Source: Sinohyriopsis cumingii (taxonomy: Eukaryota; Mollusca; Bivalvia; Unionida; Unionidae). Taken from it: a DNA stretch of 64,000 bases. The DNA is taken from assembly GCA_028554795.2 (NCBI GenBank), contig CM068824.1, positions 160,573,630 through 160,637,629 of the forward strand. Direction: 5' to 3'. Under the pieces are notes generated by a model. It worked only from the letters and a program-made list of their open reading frames with translations. It was not told where the DNA came from and did no database searches. Of the stretch, positions 51,401 to 61,887 are shown piece by piece (position 1 is the first letter of the stretch; each line of letters opens with the position of its first letter). The translations under genes were made by a program, and so were the position numbers.

Positions 51401-54400
51401 AAGAACTACATATTTTTTCAAGCTCAATTTGGTTTGTTTTTCTTTCAAGGTTTTGTTTTCAAGTTTAGTTTATTTCATAGAACTGTAAAAATCTTGCAAT
51501 CTGAACTGGTCAGAAAAATAAATTGAAATGTCAATTTTGCCTCTGGCTGCTTCTTAATAAAAACCCTGCATAGTTTCTTGTCTGGACAATACAAAACTAC
51601 TTCACTGGGTTCATTGTTGGGGTAAGCAGATTGCATGTCCTTGCAGTTTCTTACATAAGGCAATAAAACACTATTTCCCAGGGTGCAAGAGCACTATTTC
51701 CCAGTGTGCAATATAAGGCAGGTGTGGTGCATCTCCATACAGTTTCTTACCTAAGACAATACAGCATTATGTTCCAGGGTGCATGAACACTATTTCCCTG
51801 GGTGCAATATAAGGTAGGCATGGCACACCTCAATGCAGTTTCTTACCTGGGACAATACATAACTATTTCAATGGGTGCAATGTCAGACAGGAAGAATGTA
51901 TCTTCGTGCAGTTTCTTATTTTGGACAATACAGCATAATTTCACAGGTGCAATGTAAGGCAGGTAGGGGGCATTTCCAAGGAATTTCTGACCCTGAGTAA
52001 TATAGAACTATTTCACGGGAATAGTTATAATTTCACAATGACATCAAAATTTCTGATAGATCATAAACTTTACTACCATAAATTCTGATATTCAACCAAT
52101 CAGAAAATGTGTTATATTCTCTGGAATTAGAAATGTACTTCATGTAAGTCCCTTCAATCATGAATACTACTTACCCAGATAAAGCCAGATCTGATTTAGA
52201 AGCCGCCATGTTCGCTGTGCCTCAGGCTGTGATTGGATTAAGCCATTTCCGGAGGATGCCACTTCTGACAGGTTCTTTTCCATACGTGATGCAGCGATGG
52301 ACTCTGCCCTCATAGAACCTAATGCCAATGTATAACACACAATAAAACTTATACTGGTCCTTCACATCCTTTCTCAAAATATAATGATTATGAATACAAT
52401 ACATGGTGGTAAAAAAAATTAAAGAATGGAAGAAAAGGTCTCAGAATGTCAAAACAATAAATAAATAAGAATTTTAACATGATCATGACTGCTCATGCTG
52501 ATTTGAACTGTACCATTTTGAGAAGTTAAAGGAAATACCTTTTTATTTATTTATTTCTGTACAAGTACTCCCCTTTCTTCTCTCCCTATTTTCTCAACTT
52601 TCTACACAATGTTTGGCAAATTTTAATTAACATTTTGTCATTTTAACTTTTCTTTTCTTTATCATTTTTCACTTACTCCCTCATTCATCCTCAACCTGTT
52701 TAACCAAAGATTCTTCACTTTGACTATTAATTTAATATTTTTGTCATTAAAACTTTAATATCATCCCCCATTTATTCCTATATATTTACAATTTTCATAT
52801 CATAAAAGGAGAAGAACATTATAAGACATTGGCTTTCACTCTAATCCATTAGCTTCTATATTATATCTCTTGTAATTTTTCCAGTTATAAATTTGCAAAA
52901 TAAAATGTTTTAACTAAGAAAATAGCACATGTCAAATGATGTAAAATTTCTGTAGTTTTCATATAGCTCCATTTTGGAGGCAATGTATAACTTATTTATT
53001 TGGTAGTATAACTAATTTATTATTTGATAGTTTATTTGATCTATTTATCTGATACTGCCACTCATTTATTTGGGTAGTCTAGATGATTTATTTATAAGGT
53101 AATGTAACTCAGATCTGCCAACCCTAACAAGACCTTCTCAGCAATGTAGTACTTATAACAAAATATTATGTACTGCCACTGATGACATGGAAAAGATGTA
53201 TTTCAAAAGTTCAGAAGTATGACCTGAAAGTGATTCAGCAAAGGCAAACATTATATTCAACACAAATGTTTGTGAAGCATACTAGGACTATAATTACATC
53301 CAGTGCTGTTTCAGAAACTGCAGTTCCAAACCCTATGGAGCTCAAAGGCTTCCTGCTTGATCTCTTAACTTGATGTAATCTTCGTTATTTTGTTTTTTTG
53401 AGTGGCAATGACAATTATTTCTCACACCATGAGGCCTACTCAAATCACCATGGCATGATGCCTATAACACAATTGTTCCCTTTCCTGCTTTCTTTCCAAA
53501 GAATATGAATATTCCTTCGTATACTTGTGCTGATTGTTTCAACTTTTTATGAGGCTTATTGTTCCTTTTGTCTTCAACATATTTTCATTTTTTGGATGCC
53601 ATCTTTAGAAAAATGCTGTAAGCATTGGCTTGATCATGCAGGTGTTTTGCATGAAAAATATGGGTACTTTAAAGTATCTGAGGTACCCTTGTAAAGTTAG
53701 TCTGGTTCCCTGATCAACTCCACTGAATCCAATTAGAAATCTAGATCACTATAATAAAAACATGAACAAGATTGTATTTTTGTCATTATTACTACTATTC
53801 CGTATGTCCATACTTTAAAGATCATTTCAGTAAGACCTGTAGTCAAATCATTAGTATTGGCATATATGTAATAGACTCTTGTTTGGTAACTGAAAATGGA
53901 AAAATAATGATCAAACAAGTTCCAGTTTCTGAGAAAAGACTTGCCAGAAACTAAACTCTCAAGATTTGCCTTCAAGCTCAAAAACATCTTTGATTTAGCA
54001 CTTGACACTAAATTTCTTTTTACTGGTGGCACTTATGCTCATTATTGTCCCCCCCATTAAAATTATTTCATATGATGCCCTTGTAAAAAAAGAATCATCA
54101 AATGGCCAATACTGAAGTCAAAGCTACTTTAAAATTGGCTGAAAATAATGAAAATTTATTTTGATGCTTAAATGTTTTAAGACATTAAGTACACTCCCTA
54201 ATTTATGATCTGAAAATTTTTCTGACGCATTTCTGCAGACTGGCAGACATGAAGTTACATATCAATATTGCATGTGTTGCTTTTGAGATTTACTGTTGTG
54301 GGCAAGTCTGATATTACCTAAAAATTAGAAAAAGTGGGCGTAATTTTGCTCAAATGGCTTGCATTGGTCAAAAAGTTAAATATAACCATAATCATGCAGG

Positions 54401-57400
54401 TGGTCTGTGTCTAAGCACCTCCATGCATCAATGATCACCACCAAATTTTGGCATAATTTGTAAAGTTTCATCCCTGGCATGTATCATATTCCCCTAAATT
54501 GTATTTTTCCTCAACTGACCATACAAACAAGATTCAATGGATAACACTAATGGGACAAGTTAGAACTTGCCTGTCTCCCTGTCTGTTAGTTCTGATAACA
54601 ACAAGTTTGCCTGACTCTTCTTGTCAAATGTTGACCTGTCTGTGGCCTCAGAGACCTTCATGGGATGTAAAATCAATGACAGGGACTTCCTGGAGGGACA
54701 AAGTGTACACAGATAGTTGCATGTATTGGCAAATGATTCATCATTTATTGCAATTAAAAAACACAAAAGAAAAGAAAAGAACTTAGCAGGAAAATACTTT
54801 TATTTGACCTGAGCCTCATCATATAGAAAAATTATATGACATAGTGTATTACTTTATGAGGATGATCAAAATTAACTCCTCTACATTTTTTAAAGTTTTT
54901 AAAAAAAGGGCTATTCTTGTTCAAATCTACCTGGGTGTGCAGAATAACTTTGTGTATGCAGGAGATTCCAGTGAGGGATGGGAGACAGCCCTAAACATGG
55001 GAGAAAAACCCTCCCATGAGGGAGGTTCACATGTATGCCTGTGTCACATTTGGTTGAAATACAACTGGTGACTTCTGAAGAAGCTGAAAATAGCACTGAA
55101 CCATTATTTCTATTTTTGGTAACGGTGGCCATATTTGGTTGTGGCCTGACATCTTTCATACAAATCGGAAAGGTCTTCATGCACAGATGATGTCAAATTT
55201 GATCCAAATGTTTTGAGTGGTTTTGAAGAAGAAATTGCTACTGGGTTTATATATTTTGAATATTACGGCCATATCTGATGGTGGATAGTCAATATCTGTA
55301 TAAACTTAAAAGGCATTAATGTCGTTATGCTCTGTGCAAACAATGCATAAAGGACCATACAATAAGTTCACATGGAAGCACAGCCAGGTGAGATAACATA
55401 AGGCCACTCTTTTGTCAGGCTTACCTTTTAATTAGCTAGAAAAGACAAACATTAAAGTAAAGTAAAACTTTAGCAATGAACTTAATTTAAAAAGATAACA
55501 CTGAGATGGATACAGAGTGTGGATGGATTGATACAAATATGAATATGAACATGGATGGCGAAGTGATTGCTAATGGCATGCTTCCAAAGCAGGCTCAGTT
55601 ATTTTTCTCCAGGAATTAGACAATGATGGGTAATTCCCTCAATGGCCATTTTGGAAGGGGCATATTCAATATTAAAGAGGCGGGGGCAGTTTTGATGTGA
55701 GAGCTGTATCAGTATACCTCTACAACAACACAAATGTGGAATAAATAAATGAAACAAGATAAAATAGTGTTTCATCTTCATTATTAGCACCGTGGCAGTA
55801 ATCATGTGTTATGACAATGACACAATGTCATATGCAATCGAACTGCCTATAAGAACAAAGAAATTACCAATTTAAAGAAAACCACAATACTGCCATTATA
55901 CAACCTCTTCATGTGCAGTGGGTAAAATACTTTTAATAACTAAATAATGAATGAAAGCATCTTCTTACTAAATTGTAATAAGTCACTTAATAAGTGCTTG
56001 ATTATAGTAGCTGATCTATAAGTTAAGCACTTGCATGATACAATTTAGCTTTGTTAATATTAATATTACTGGTTTTGTCACGATCACAGCAAAATGACTA
56101 TGTGATTTTTGAGTGCTTGTTCAGTTTTGTGGGAAGGGCAGACATCCTTAAATTCAGGTGGAATTCATGCAAAATTGAATCCTGGAGAAAATCCTGCAGG
56201 CCTGAGAATAAGTTATTTTTCTTCACAAAGGTGACTTAATGACCTAACAAATATATAACACCAAGCTAACAGATTTGTTCAATCAAGTTAGACATTAAAA
56301 TTCTATCTGCCTTAGAATGATACAAAAGTTAACTGTCAGGTTGCTTTTATCTTTTAGTGATGTCATTGTCTTCATATCTGGTCTTCATATAAACTGAATA
56401 CAGCAATCAGTTGCATATTTGATTTGGAGACAAGGGAATAACTAAAATCAAAAACCGCTAGAAAACTTCGCTGATGTTAAAATTATGACAATGAATGTTA
56501 TGAAGAAAATACAAACTTTTGCAAAGTTTAGATCAGACATGTGCAACTTTCTCCAGGGAGTGGGTCAGATAAGCAATTTTTAAAGCTACACCCTATAATA
56601 TAAACAGCAGATAAAACAAGTTGGCTGGTTTTGATCCTAATCTGCTGTGATACAAAATGTATGTACTTTACATCCATAGCTGTGACATAATGTGCTGGCA
56701 TAGGAATGTATGTACTTTATATGTATAGCTGTGACAAAATTTGCTGGCACTGGAGTGTACGTTCTTTATATGCATAGCTGTGACACAATGTGCTGGCACA
56801 TGAGTGTCTTTGCTTTTACATGAGTGTCTGTACTTTATATGCATAGCTGTGACACATGTGCTGGCACATGAGTGTCTGTACTTTTTATGCATAGATGTGA
56901 CACAATGTGCTGGCACAATGTGTATACTTTATGTGGATAGCTGTGACACAAGGTGCTGACACATGAGTGTCTGTACTTTATATGCATAGCTGTGACAATG
57001 TGCTGGCACATGAGTGTCTTTGCTTTTACATGAGTGTCTGTACTTTATATGCATAGCTGTGACACAATGTGCTGGCACAAGTGTGTACTTTATGTGCATA
57101 GCTGTGACACAATGTGCTGGCACATGAGTGTCTGTACTTTATGTGCATAGCTGTGACACAATATGCTGGCACATGAGTGTCTGTACTTTATATGCATAGC
57201 TGTGACACAATGTGCTGGCACATGAGTGTCTGTACTTGTATGTGCATAGCTGTGACACAATGTGCTGGAACATGAGTGTCTGTACTTTATGTGCATAGCT
57301 GTGACACAATGTGCTGGCACAATAGTGTCTGTACTTTATATGCATAAGATCATTAGCAGAATATGAACAGCATAGACCTTGGTATGTGGGAACAAACTAT

Positions 57401-57588
57401 GACAGTATGTCTGTGTCTATTTTTTTCTTCATTGATCATACTTTATAATGAAACCCAAATCAGTAACTTACTCATCTGAGTCTATTTCCTGAAAGTCTTT
57501 CCAGATTTTCAGCATCTTTTTACATGTGTTCAGAGCCTCTTCTGGGCAGTACACTATCTCCTCCAGCTTAGCCTTGGTCAGCAATAAG
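42748..57588 (-). CDS. TTC7: TTC7, scaffold of the PI4KIII-alpha complex, C-terminal ~250 residues
   Basis: Seven minus-strand exons: 57472-57588, 54571-54635, 52175-52318, 48212-48309, 46572-46676, 44202-44293 and 42748-42880. Phases agree throughout, 754 bases of coding sequence. The order of motifs matches TTC7A/B: KLEEIVYCPEEALNTCKKML, an acidic linker ending DRETG, SMRAESIAASRMEKNLSEVASS, QIWLYL, ETANLFPLSHQVAYI, then tetratricopeptide repeats (KYQEAKACYENAISINPSH; AEKMLRDAVNMEP; GAANCMATALELE) and the conserved end SPVVPFTVIPRLMQ. Family role: TTC7 binds PI4KA, hyccin (FAM126) and EFR3 and holds the kinase at the plasma membrane to make PI4P. The N-terminal two-thirds is not in the window. 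One intron starts with GC. Whether it is closer to vertebrate A or B cannot be decided; invertebrates usually have one gene. Confidence 0.95.
43072..43320 (+). mobile_element. SINE family B lacking the tRNA-like head
   Basis: Starts at cttaaaaatggtactaac and runs through attaagaggttagtgttagg to ctacgttaaaaatcc and a (CA)n tail. The 5' third is absent, as from incomplete reverse transcription. Confidence 0.88.
43591..44101. repeat. 32-bp minisatellite, about 16 copies
   Basis: Unit gaggccctgggcaacaagta then tatggtattaaa. The left copies are almost identical; the right copies carry a gaggacctggacaa subtype and more changes. Confidence 0.96.
44202..44293 (-). CDS. TTC7: TTC7 exon
   Basis: Encodes GMVLHELDNDKLAEKMLRDA then VNMEPTSHQC and two bases of Trp (human LAEKILRDAVQVNSTAHEVW). 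Acceptor tttatag, donor gtaaga. Confidence 0.94.
44294..46571 (-). other. TTC7 intron, 44.3-46.6 kb
   Basis: No repeat family or RNA gene recognised. A 161-residue plus-strand ORF at 45551-46036 has no recognisable domain and is treated as chance. Confidence 0.7.
46572..46676 (-). CDS. TTC7: TTC7 exon
   Basis: A 105-base in-phase exon encoding RGRVHEHKQKYQEAKACYEN then AISINPSHTSSLQHL, a TPR with the usual EA...YE.A...P pattern. Confidence 0.94.
46677..48211 (-). other. TTC7 intron, 46.7-48.2 kb
   Basis: Carries a 74-bp minisatellite (47745-48040). Around 47240-47350, sequence with cattaatgttaggag resembles the same unit in inverted, diverged form. Confidence 0.75.
47745..48040. repeat. 74-bp minisatellite, four near-identical copies
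   Basis: Unit begins tttgtctcctaatgttgatg and ends aagttcaaatagtat. Copies differ at only a few positions (for example gggg versus ggag, tagaac versus taggac), implying very recent amplification. Confidence 0.96.
48212..48309 (-). CDS. TTC7: TTC7 exon
   Basis: Encodes ELYLSLDKMEEAEACVSETA then NLFPLSHQVAYI (human AANLFPMSHNVLYM), the first helices of the C-terminal TPR array. Ends on a codon boundary. Confidence 0.94.
48386..48456. repeat. (TA)n microsatellite, about 35 units
   Basis: Uninterrupted TA run of about 71 bases, 77 bases upstream (in gene sense) of the TTC7 exon acceptor at 48309. Confidence 0.97.
49440..49740 (-). repeat. Degenerate ~75-bp tandem repeat, block 1
   Basis: Units contain tgcatctccatgcagtttct, tacctgggacaata and cacagggtgcaatgtaaggc. 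In gene sense each good unit reads CCCAGGTAAGAAACTG, a perfect splice-donor-like string. Confidence 0.8.
50196..50494 (+). mobile_element. SINE family B, full length, with target duplication
   Basis: Flanked by ctatcatttggaga (50182-50195) and ctatcatttggtga (50495-50508), 13 of 14 identical. A box tggcctagtgg and B box ggtttgaaccc are intact. Tail ctacgttaaaaatccaaatc with CA repeats. Confidence 0.93.
51560..52020 (-). repeat. Degenerate ~75-bp tandem repeat, block 2
   Basis: Same unit as block 1, with added catgaacactatttccc variants. Roughly five to six units. Separated from block 1 by 1.8 kb that includes a SINE B. Confidence 0.78.
52175..52318 (-). CDS. TTC7: TTC7 exon
   Basis: Encodes SMRAESIAASRMEKNLSEVA, then SSGNGLIQSQPEAQRTWRLL and NQIWLYL (human SVAASRVEQALSEVASS, then LAQIWLH). 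Acceptor attag, donor gtaagta. Confidence 0.94.
52319..54570 (-). other. TTC7 GC-AG intron
   Basis: Starts gcaagt and ends gcattag on the minus strand. AT-rich, with TTTATTT-rich stretches at 52.5-53.1 kb. No mobile element recognised. Confidence 0.8.
54571..54635 (-). CDS. TTC7: TTC7 65-base exon with GC donor
   Basis: Encodes STFDKKSQANLLLSELTDRE then T, corresponding to human RTIADRRQLNTITLPDFSDPET. Without this exon its neighbours are out of phase; with it both junctions restore codons (GA+G for Glu, G+GT for Gly). The donor on the minus strand is ACAG/gcaagt, a consensus GC-AG intron. Confidence 0.88.
54636..57471 (-). other. TTC7 intron, 54.6-57.5 kb
   Basis: Contains the 51-bp minisatellite at 56658-57346. 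Nothing else is recognised in 54.7-56.6 kb; the short ORFs there have no domain signal. Confidence 0.75.
56658..57346. repeat. 51-bp minisatellite, about 13 copies
   Basis: Unit tatatgcatagctgtgacac, aatgtgctggcacatgagtg, tctgtacttta. Some units are shortened or carry an extra tctttgcttttacatgagtg. Because 51 is a multiple of three, several minus-strand frames stay open across it; these are artefacts. Confidence 0.96.
57472..57588 (-). CDS. TTC7: TTC7 exon (most 5' in window)
   Basis: Encodes LLLTKAKLEEIVYCPEEALN and then TCKKMLKIWKDFQEIDSD plus two bases of the next codon. Acceptor ttcttcag, donor gtaagt. The CPEEAL, CK.ML.IW pattern is diagnostic for TTC7. Confidence 0.93.
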
Positions 57589-58894
57589 CTGAAGAAACAA
57601 AGAATTGTTTTTCACATTCCATTAAAGACTGACTTGCTTTCATTGCATGCAACAGTTGTTACTTACAAGTATTTCAAAACATTAAAACAAATCTATGTAA
57701 TTTTTCCTAAACAAAGTAAAGTTTGTCTTAAATTTTTGCTTTCTTATTTAGATGATGATTTAAAAAATGTGCACATAAACAGCCAAATAATAATAGCAAA
57801 AATTAAGACACATAAACAGCCAAATAATAATAGTAAAATTAAGACACATAAACAGCCAAATAATAATAGCAAAATTAAGACACATAAACAGCCAAATAAT
57901 AATAGTAAAATTAAGACACATAAACAGCCAAATAATAATAGTAAAATTAAGACACAAGACTGTTCTCCCAGTGGCATGCAGCAAACGAAGGAGACTGACT
58001 CAACTCTTTATAAAGACATGTGCCAGTATTATGGTTTTGCCATTAACTGTAATATTTCCATTTGATGAAAATTTAGCAAACTGGGGATAAACTTATGCGT
58101 GATTTTATCATTTCCATATTTTAGAGTTACAGAATAGCAACAACATACAGTAACTGTTAAACTGACCTGCAGCCCTTCACAAAAACTGTCATAAATTACA
58201 GCACTTATCATCTTGCCTGCATGCGGAAATCCCTAATGCATAACACCAAAACATGATGGAACTTGGCTGAGAATAAAGGCACTCATGCAATCAGACACAC
58301 TCACTTCATGGTCCAGTAATTAACTCTCCTCTAATCATAGTAATTCCAGATTCCTCTGACAGAAATCAAGGCATATAGAAGACATTATAGTAAGTTACAA
58401 ATATACACCAAACACAGAAGGAACTGGGGAAAATATTGCAGGATAGGTGTTAACATGCTGTGAATTACATGGAGAAATAGTATTATACAGGTTAGTGAAT
58501 ACGAATTTATCCCCTACTGAGAATCAAACATATATATATATATATATTCTCAAACAGCATAAATAGTGCAGTGATGTCAAACTCAATTTGCACCTTTTGA
58601 TGTGAGTTAAATCTCTGGTTCCAACACACTGTAATATTAATAAGAGGTCCCCATGTGGACCTGATATGCACAATCACTGACACATTTAAACAGTCATGGG
58701 AAAAGGAAAACTTAGAGCAGCACAAAGTTCCTACTTTGTTGATTAACATTAGTGTGATTATTCTTCTTTGCATGCACAAGTGTTTGCAGACACACGGACA
58801 GACACACACGCTGACCACACACACACAGAGGGGTGCAATGATAAGCCCAAAACTGTATTGCAATATAATGTGATGTACCAAACCCATATTGCAA
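57589..58894. other. 5'-ward intron or flank of TTC7
   Basis: Beyond the 36-bp array this holds a (TA)n tract at 58528-58548 and CA-rich sequence at 58798-58828. No further TTC7 exon was recognised. Confidence 0.6.
57774..57957. repeat. 36-bp minisatellite, five copies
   Basis: Unit cataaacagccaaataataa then tagtaaaattaagaca. It lies about 185 bases upstream (gene sense) of a TTC7 exon. The unit length is a multiple of three, so reading frames stay open on both strands. Confidence 0.96.
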
Positions 58895-59625
58895 TATATA
58901 TGTTTGTAAATACTACAGATCTTGTCATACATGTCAAATGGTAGGAAAACCAACCAGACAATACCTAAGGGTCATCTACACCCTACCCTATTCCTGCAAT
59001 TGACAAACCATTTAGCAGAATAATGGTAGACTGTGTCGGTCTCTTCTCTAAGATCAAGTCAGGCAACCAATACTTGTTGACCATACTGTGTGCATCTGCA
59101 AGATTCCTAGAGGCAATTCGTCTGAGGAATATTAAAACTAAAACAATAGTATAAGTTGCGATAAAGTTTTTATTTATACTCAATTTGGCCATTCCAAATC
59201 TGTCCAATCTGATCAAGGGTCAAATTTTATGTCTAGATTTTCCAGCGAGTTGTGTATGAATTAGGCATCCTGCTCTTCAAGTCTTCTGCCTATCACCCTG
59301 AAAGCCAAGAGGTTTTAGAAAGGCTTTCATCATACTTTGATAAATATGATTCAGTCATACTGTTTTGATCCCAGGAAAGATTGGAACGAAGGTGTTCATT
59401 TACTGTTGTTTGCTGTTAAGGAATCAGTTCAAGGCTCTTTAGGATTTAGTCCATTTGAACTAGTTTTTGGACACAATGTTCATGGGCCACTGAAGTTGTT
59501 AAAAGAGAAACTTCTTTCGAATGAGACACAGAAATTAATCTGCTTGATTAAGTTTCTAACTTTAAATATAAGTTGTCAAAGGATTGTGAGGTTACATAAT
59601 TAATCTGCAATCTACTCAGTCAAAA

Positions 59626-59877
59626 GGGGCCCCGAGTGGCTCAGTGGTCTAAAGTGCTCTCCATCACGGATCACTGCCATCTCACCTCTGTCTGTGTGGG
59701 TTTGAGTCTCAGGCTCGGCCAATGTGGATATGTGAGAAAGCTTGCCAGTAGCTTCTCGTGGGTCGGTGGTTCTTTCTGGGGTTTTCCCCGTGTTCTTCCT
59801 CCACCATTAATACTGGCCGCCATGTATAGCCTACCTTGTGCTGAAAAATGGCATTAAACAATACAACAAATACAACA
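59626..59877 (+). mobile_element. SINE family A inserted in the retroelement, perfect target duplication
   Basis: Flanked by actcagtcaaaa at 59614-59625 and 59878-59889, identical. Head ggggccccgagtggc, A box tggctcagtgg, B box gggtttgagtctc, body gccagtagcttctcgtgggt, tail ggcattaaacaatacaacaa. It is younger than the retroelement it interrupts. Confidence 0.95.
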
Positions 59878-60137
59878 ACTCAGTCAAAAACGAAGTTAAA
59901 GGAGACCAGAAACCAGTGGAAATATAGAATAATAATAAAAGTACTATAGCAGAAAACCTTATTCTGAAGTATCATCTGCGACCATAATGCCAATATTAAA
60001 ATATTGGCCTATCTTCTAGGAACTGAATTTCCATGACCTCGTATGCAAAATTTCCGCGCCTATTTGGTTACTTTCGGGATGTGACGTCATAGTAGCGACT
60101 CCAGCAGCCCAAGTGGGAGTTTCCAGAGTAAAAGACA

Positions 60138-60469
60138 ATACCATTTTGCGTTGCTTACGGGTGTAATATTATATTAAGAAAAGCCTGTGGACAACTTTTT
60201 TTTTCTTTTCCGAAAGATAAAGGCATAATGAAAGAATGGATACATTATTACAAACGAGTCGATTTCAAAGCAACACCATACAGCACTATGTGCTCGTTAC
60301 ATTTCTCAAAGGACTGTTACGAGAGGGATTCTAAAAAAATGGCAGCTCAAGGATACGCAAATGCTAGGCCTAGACTAAATGCTGGTGCTGTTCCAGACAT
60401 AACGTTGAATATTTTAAATCCTGGGAAAAGCGTTAAACGTGCGAGTTACAAAAATAGGCAGAAGGCCTT
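60138..60469 (+). pseudogene. THAP zinc-finger exon of the Kolobok-like element, start codon lost
   Basis: Open for about 110 codons. All THAP landmarks are present: C-X4-C (CVAYGC), FPKD, the KEWI tryptophan, C-X2-H (CSLHF) and the closing AVP. THAP proteins usually begin with Met-Pro about two residues before the first cysteine; here the equivalent codon is ATA (60138-60140), so initiation looks lost. The exon ends at a consensus donor (gccTT/gtaagtg, 60470). No second exon is found. It could be a host THAP gene exon, but its position inside TTAA inverted ends favours transposon origin. THAP is a site-specific DNA-binding zinc module. Confidence 0.75.
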
Positions 60470-61039
60470 GTAAGTGACCACAAAATGCAACAATCAATTC
60501 ACAGATCTTTTATCTACACCAGCAGTGCTAAAAATAAATCTGATAGCCCGACACCCTGGGCCCCTCTGGTTTTAGTTCCGGACCATCCTGTATTTAAAGT
60601 TAGGTGCCCGTCAGGCTTGTCGAAACAAAAACTGTTTGCTTGAGGAAACTTTGATTGCGCTGGTGAAATGAGTAAATGTATTTTCAAGATGTTGACATAC
60701 ATGCCTTAACACGGCACAATCTAAATCAAATCACTACTGTCCAAGGTGAAATTTAGATTTGATTTTAATCAAATGGAGGCTTTGCCAAAAATAATATTCT
60801 AACCCTGTCGTGTTTCGAGAAAACACAATTTTCAGTAATCTTATAAAAATTACAAATTTAAAAAAAAAAAATCATTGTATACATGTGGTATGTATAAACA
60901 GTAATCTGTAATGATTGGAACTGATATAAAACTATTCCTTGGGCAGTTTAAATAGCAGCGATTAAAAGAAAAGAGGTCAAAGTTTCACATTAAATGGCTG
61001 ACAATAGAAGCTGGGGGGGGGATTATTGACCCAACCCCC

Positions 61040-61612
61040 AACCCCTTGCCCCAATGTGCGAGCGCCCATGGGACGTACCTTTTCTCCATGTGATATGCCT
61101 TATTATTACCCCAGAACAAGCCCATTTTGCATATTCTGGTCAGCTCTGGCTAAATTGCAAAATAGCTAAAGTTTTGATTTAAGTACGCAAACAATAAAGC
61201 CGGTGTGACTAATGAACATACTCCTTATCCTTGCATTGATCTTGTGAAAAGGACCGCCCTTCGGACATACTTCAAAGAAACAATGTTCGACAGTGCGTGT
61301 ATGTGTAAGCACCAGCAACTGATTGCCAAAATAAACGATGCCTATTTTGTTGTTACTTAACGATGCCATGGACTTCAGGTTTAAAAGTCTTAATGCATGT
61401 AACACTGTTTTCTGAACAAAATATTTATTCAGAATTAGTTCTTTAGGGCCACATATACTGCATGGTATATTTTGTTTTATTCCTTGTAATTTAATCATGG
61501 TAATTAAACTTTACATATACGGTAGAGGAATGTCAGGTGTTAACTGGCCGAGTTTCTTCGGCGGAAATGGAGATGCAATTTTGTTTGCAGAGAAAATTTC
61601 ACAGTGATCATC
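61040..61612 (+). repeat. Dispersed repeat shared with 10440-10955
   Basis: Collinear with the TMED10 intron-3 block, starting near gccccaatgtgc and ending near ggaaatggagatgcaattttg. It lies inside the TTAA element. Confidence 0.7.
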
Positions 61613-61795
61613 CATTTAAGCTAATTGGTGACAATTTTATTCTTTTAATTTTTTATATATAGTAATGTTGTAGTTGTTTAAGAACATCTGAAATTTACTT
61701 GAATAATGTCTAATTTTCACGTTCTATTTACTGAAGAAGAAAGAAAGAAAAAAAACTGTTGTGTGATATTAATTATTTCGTCCAGTGCCGGATTT

Positions 61796-61887
61796 AGACG
61801 TGTGTGCATGTGATTTGAATTTTTAACATAGCTTTAACAATTTTTCAGTCATATCACTATGATGTCTGCAGTGTGGCAGTTTAGACT
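61796..61887 (-). mobile_element. SINE family B, tail fragment
   Basis: Minus-strand match to the last ~90 bases of family B: tcatatcactatgatgtctg and cagtgtggcagttta preceded by a gtgtgtgcatgtga tail. The head and body are missing. Confidence 0.8.

Larger units (their letters stand above)
48310..52174 (-). other. TTC7 intron, 48.3-52.2 kb
   Basis: Contains a (TA)n tract, diverged mollusc-type sequence at 48.5-49.0 kb with catcattaaaaaggtcactg, two blocks of a degenerate 75-bp repeat (49440-49740 and 51560-52020) and a full SINE B between them. Confidence 0.75.

Noticed and set aside
56668-57345. Several overlapping minus-strand ORFs with HSCASTLCHSYAHKVQTLMC-type repeats
   Set aside because: They are the 51-bp minisatellite read in frame; the unit is a multiple of three, so frames stay open without selection.
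57526-58065. 179-residue plus-strand ORF with KTHKQPNNNSKI repeats
   Set aside because: It runs antisense over a TTC7 exon and through the 36-bp minisatellite, whose length is a multiple of three.
58655-58873. Extension of the Ty3-type element further left
   Set aside because: The sequence before about 58895 shows no integrase or RNase H similarity, so the element is taken to be truncated there.
60228-60473. THAP ORF starting at the internal ATG 60228
   Set aside because: This start would omit the first two zinc-binding cysteines; the domain clearly begins near 60138.
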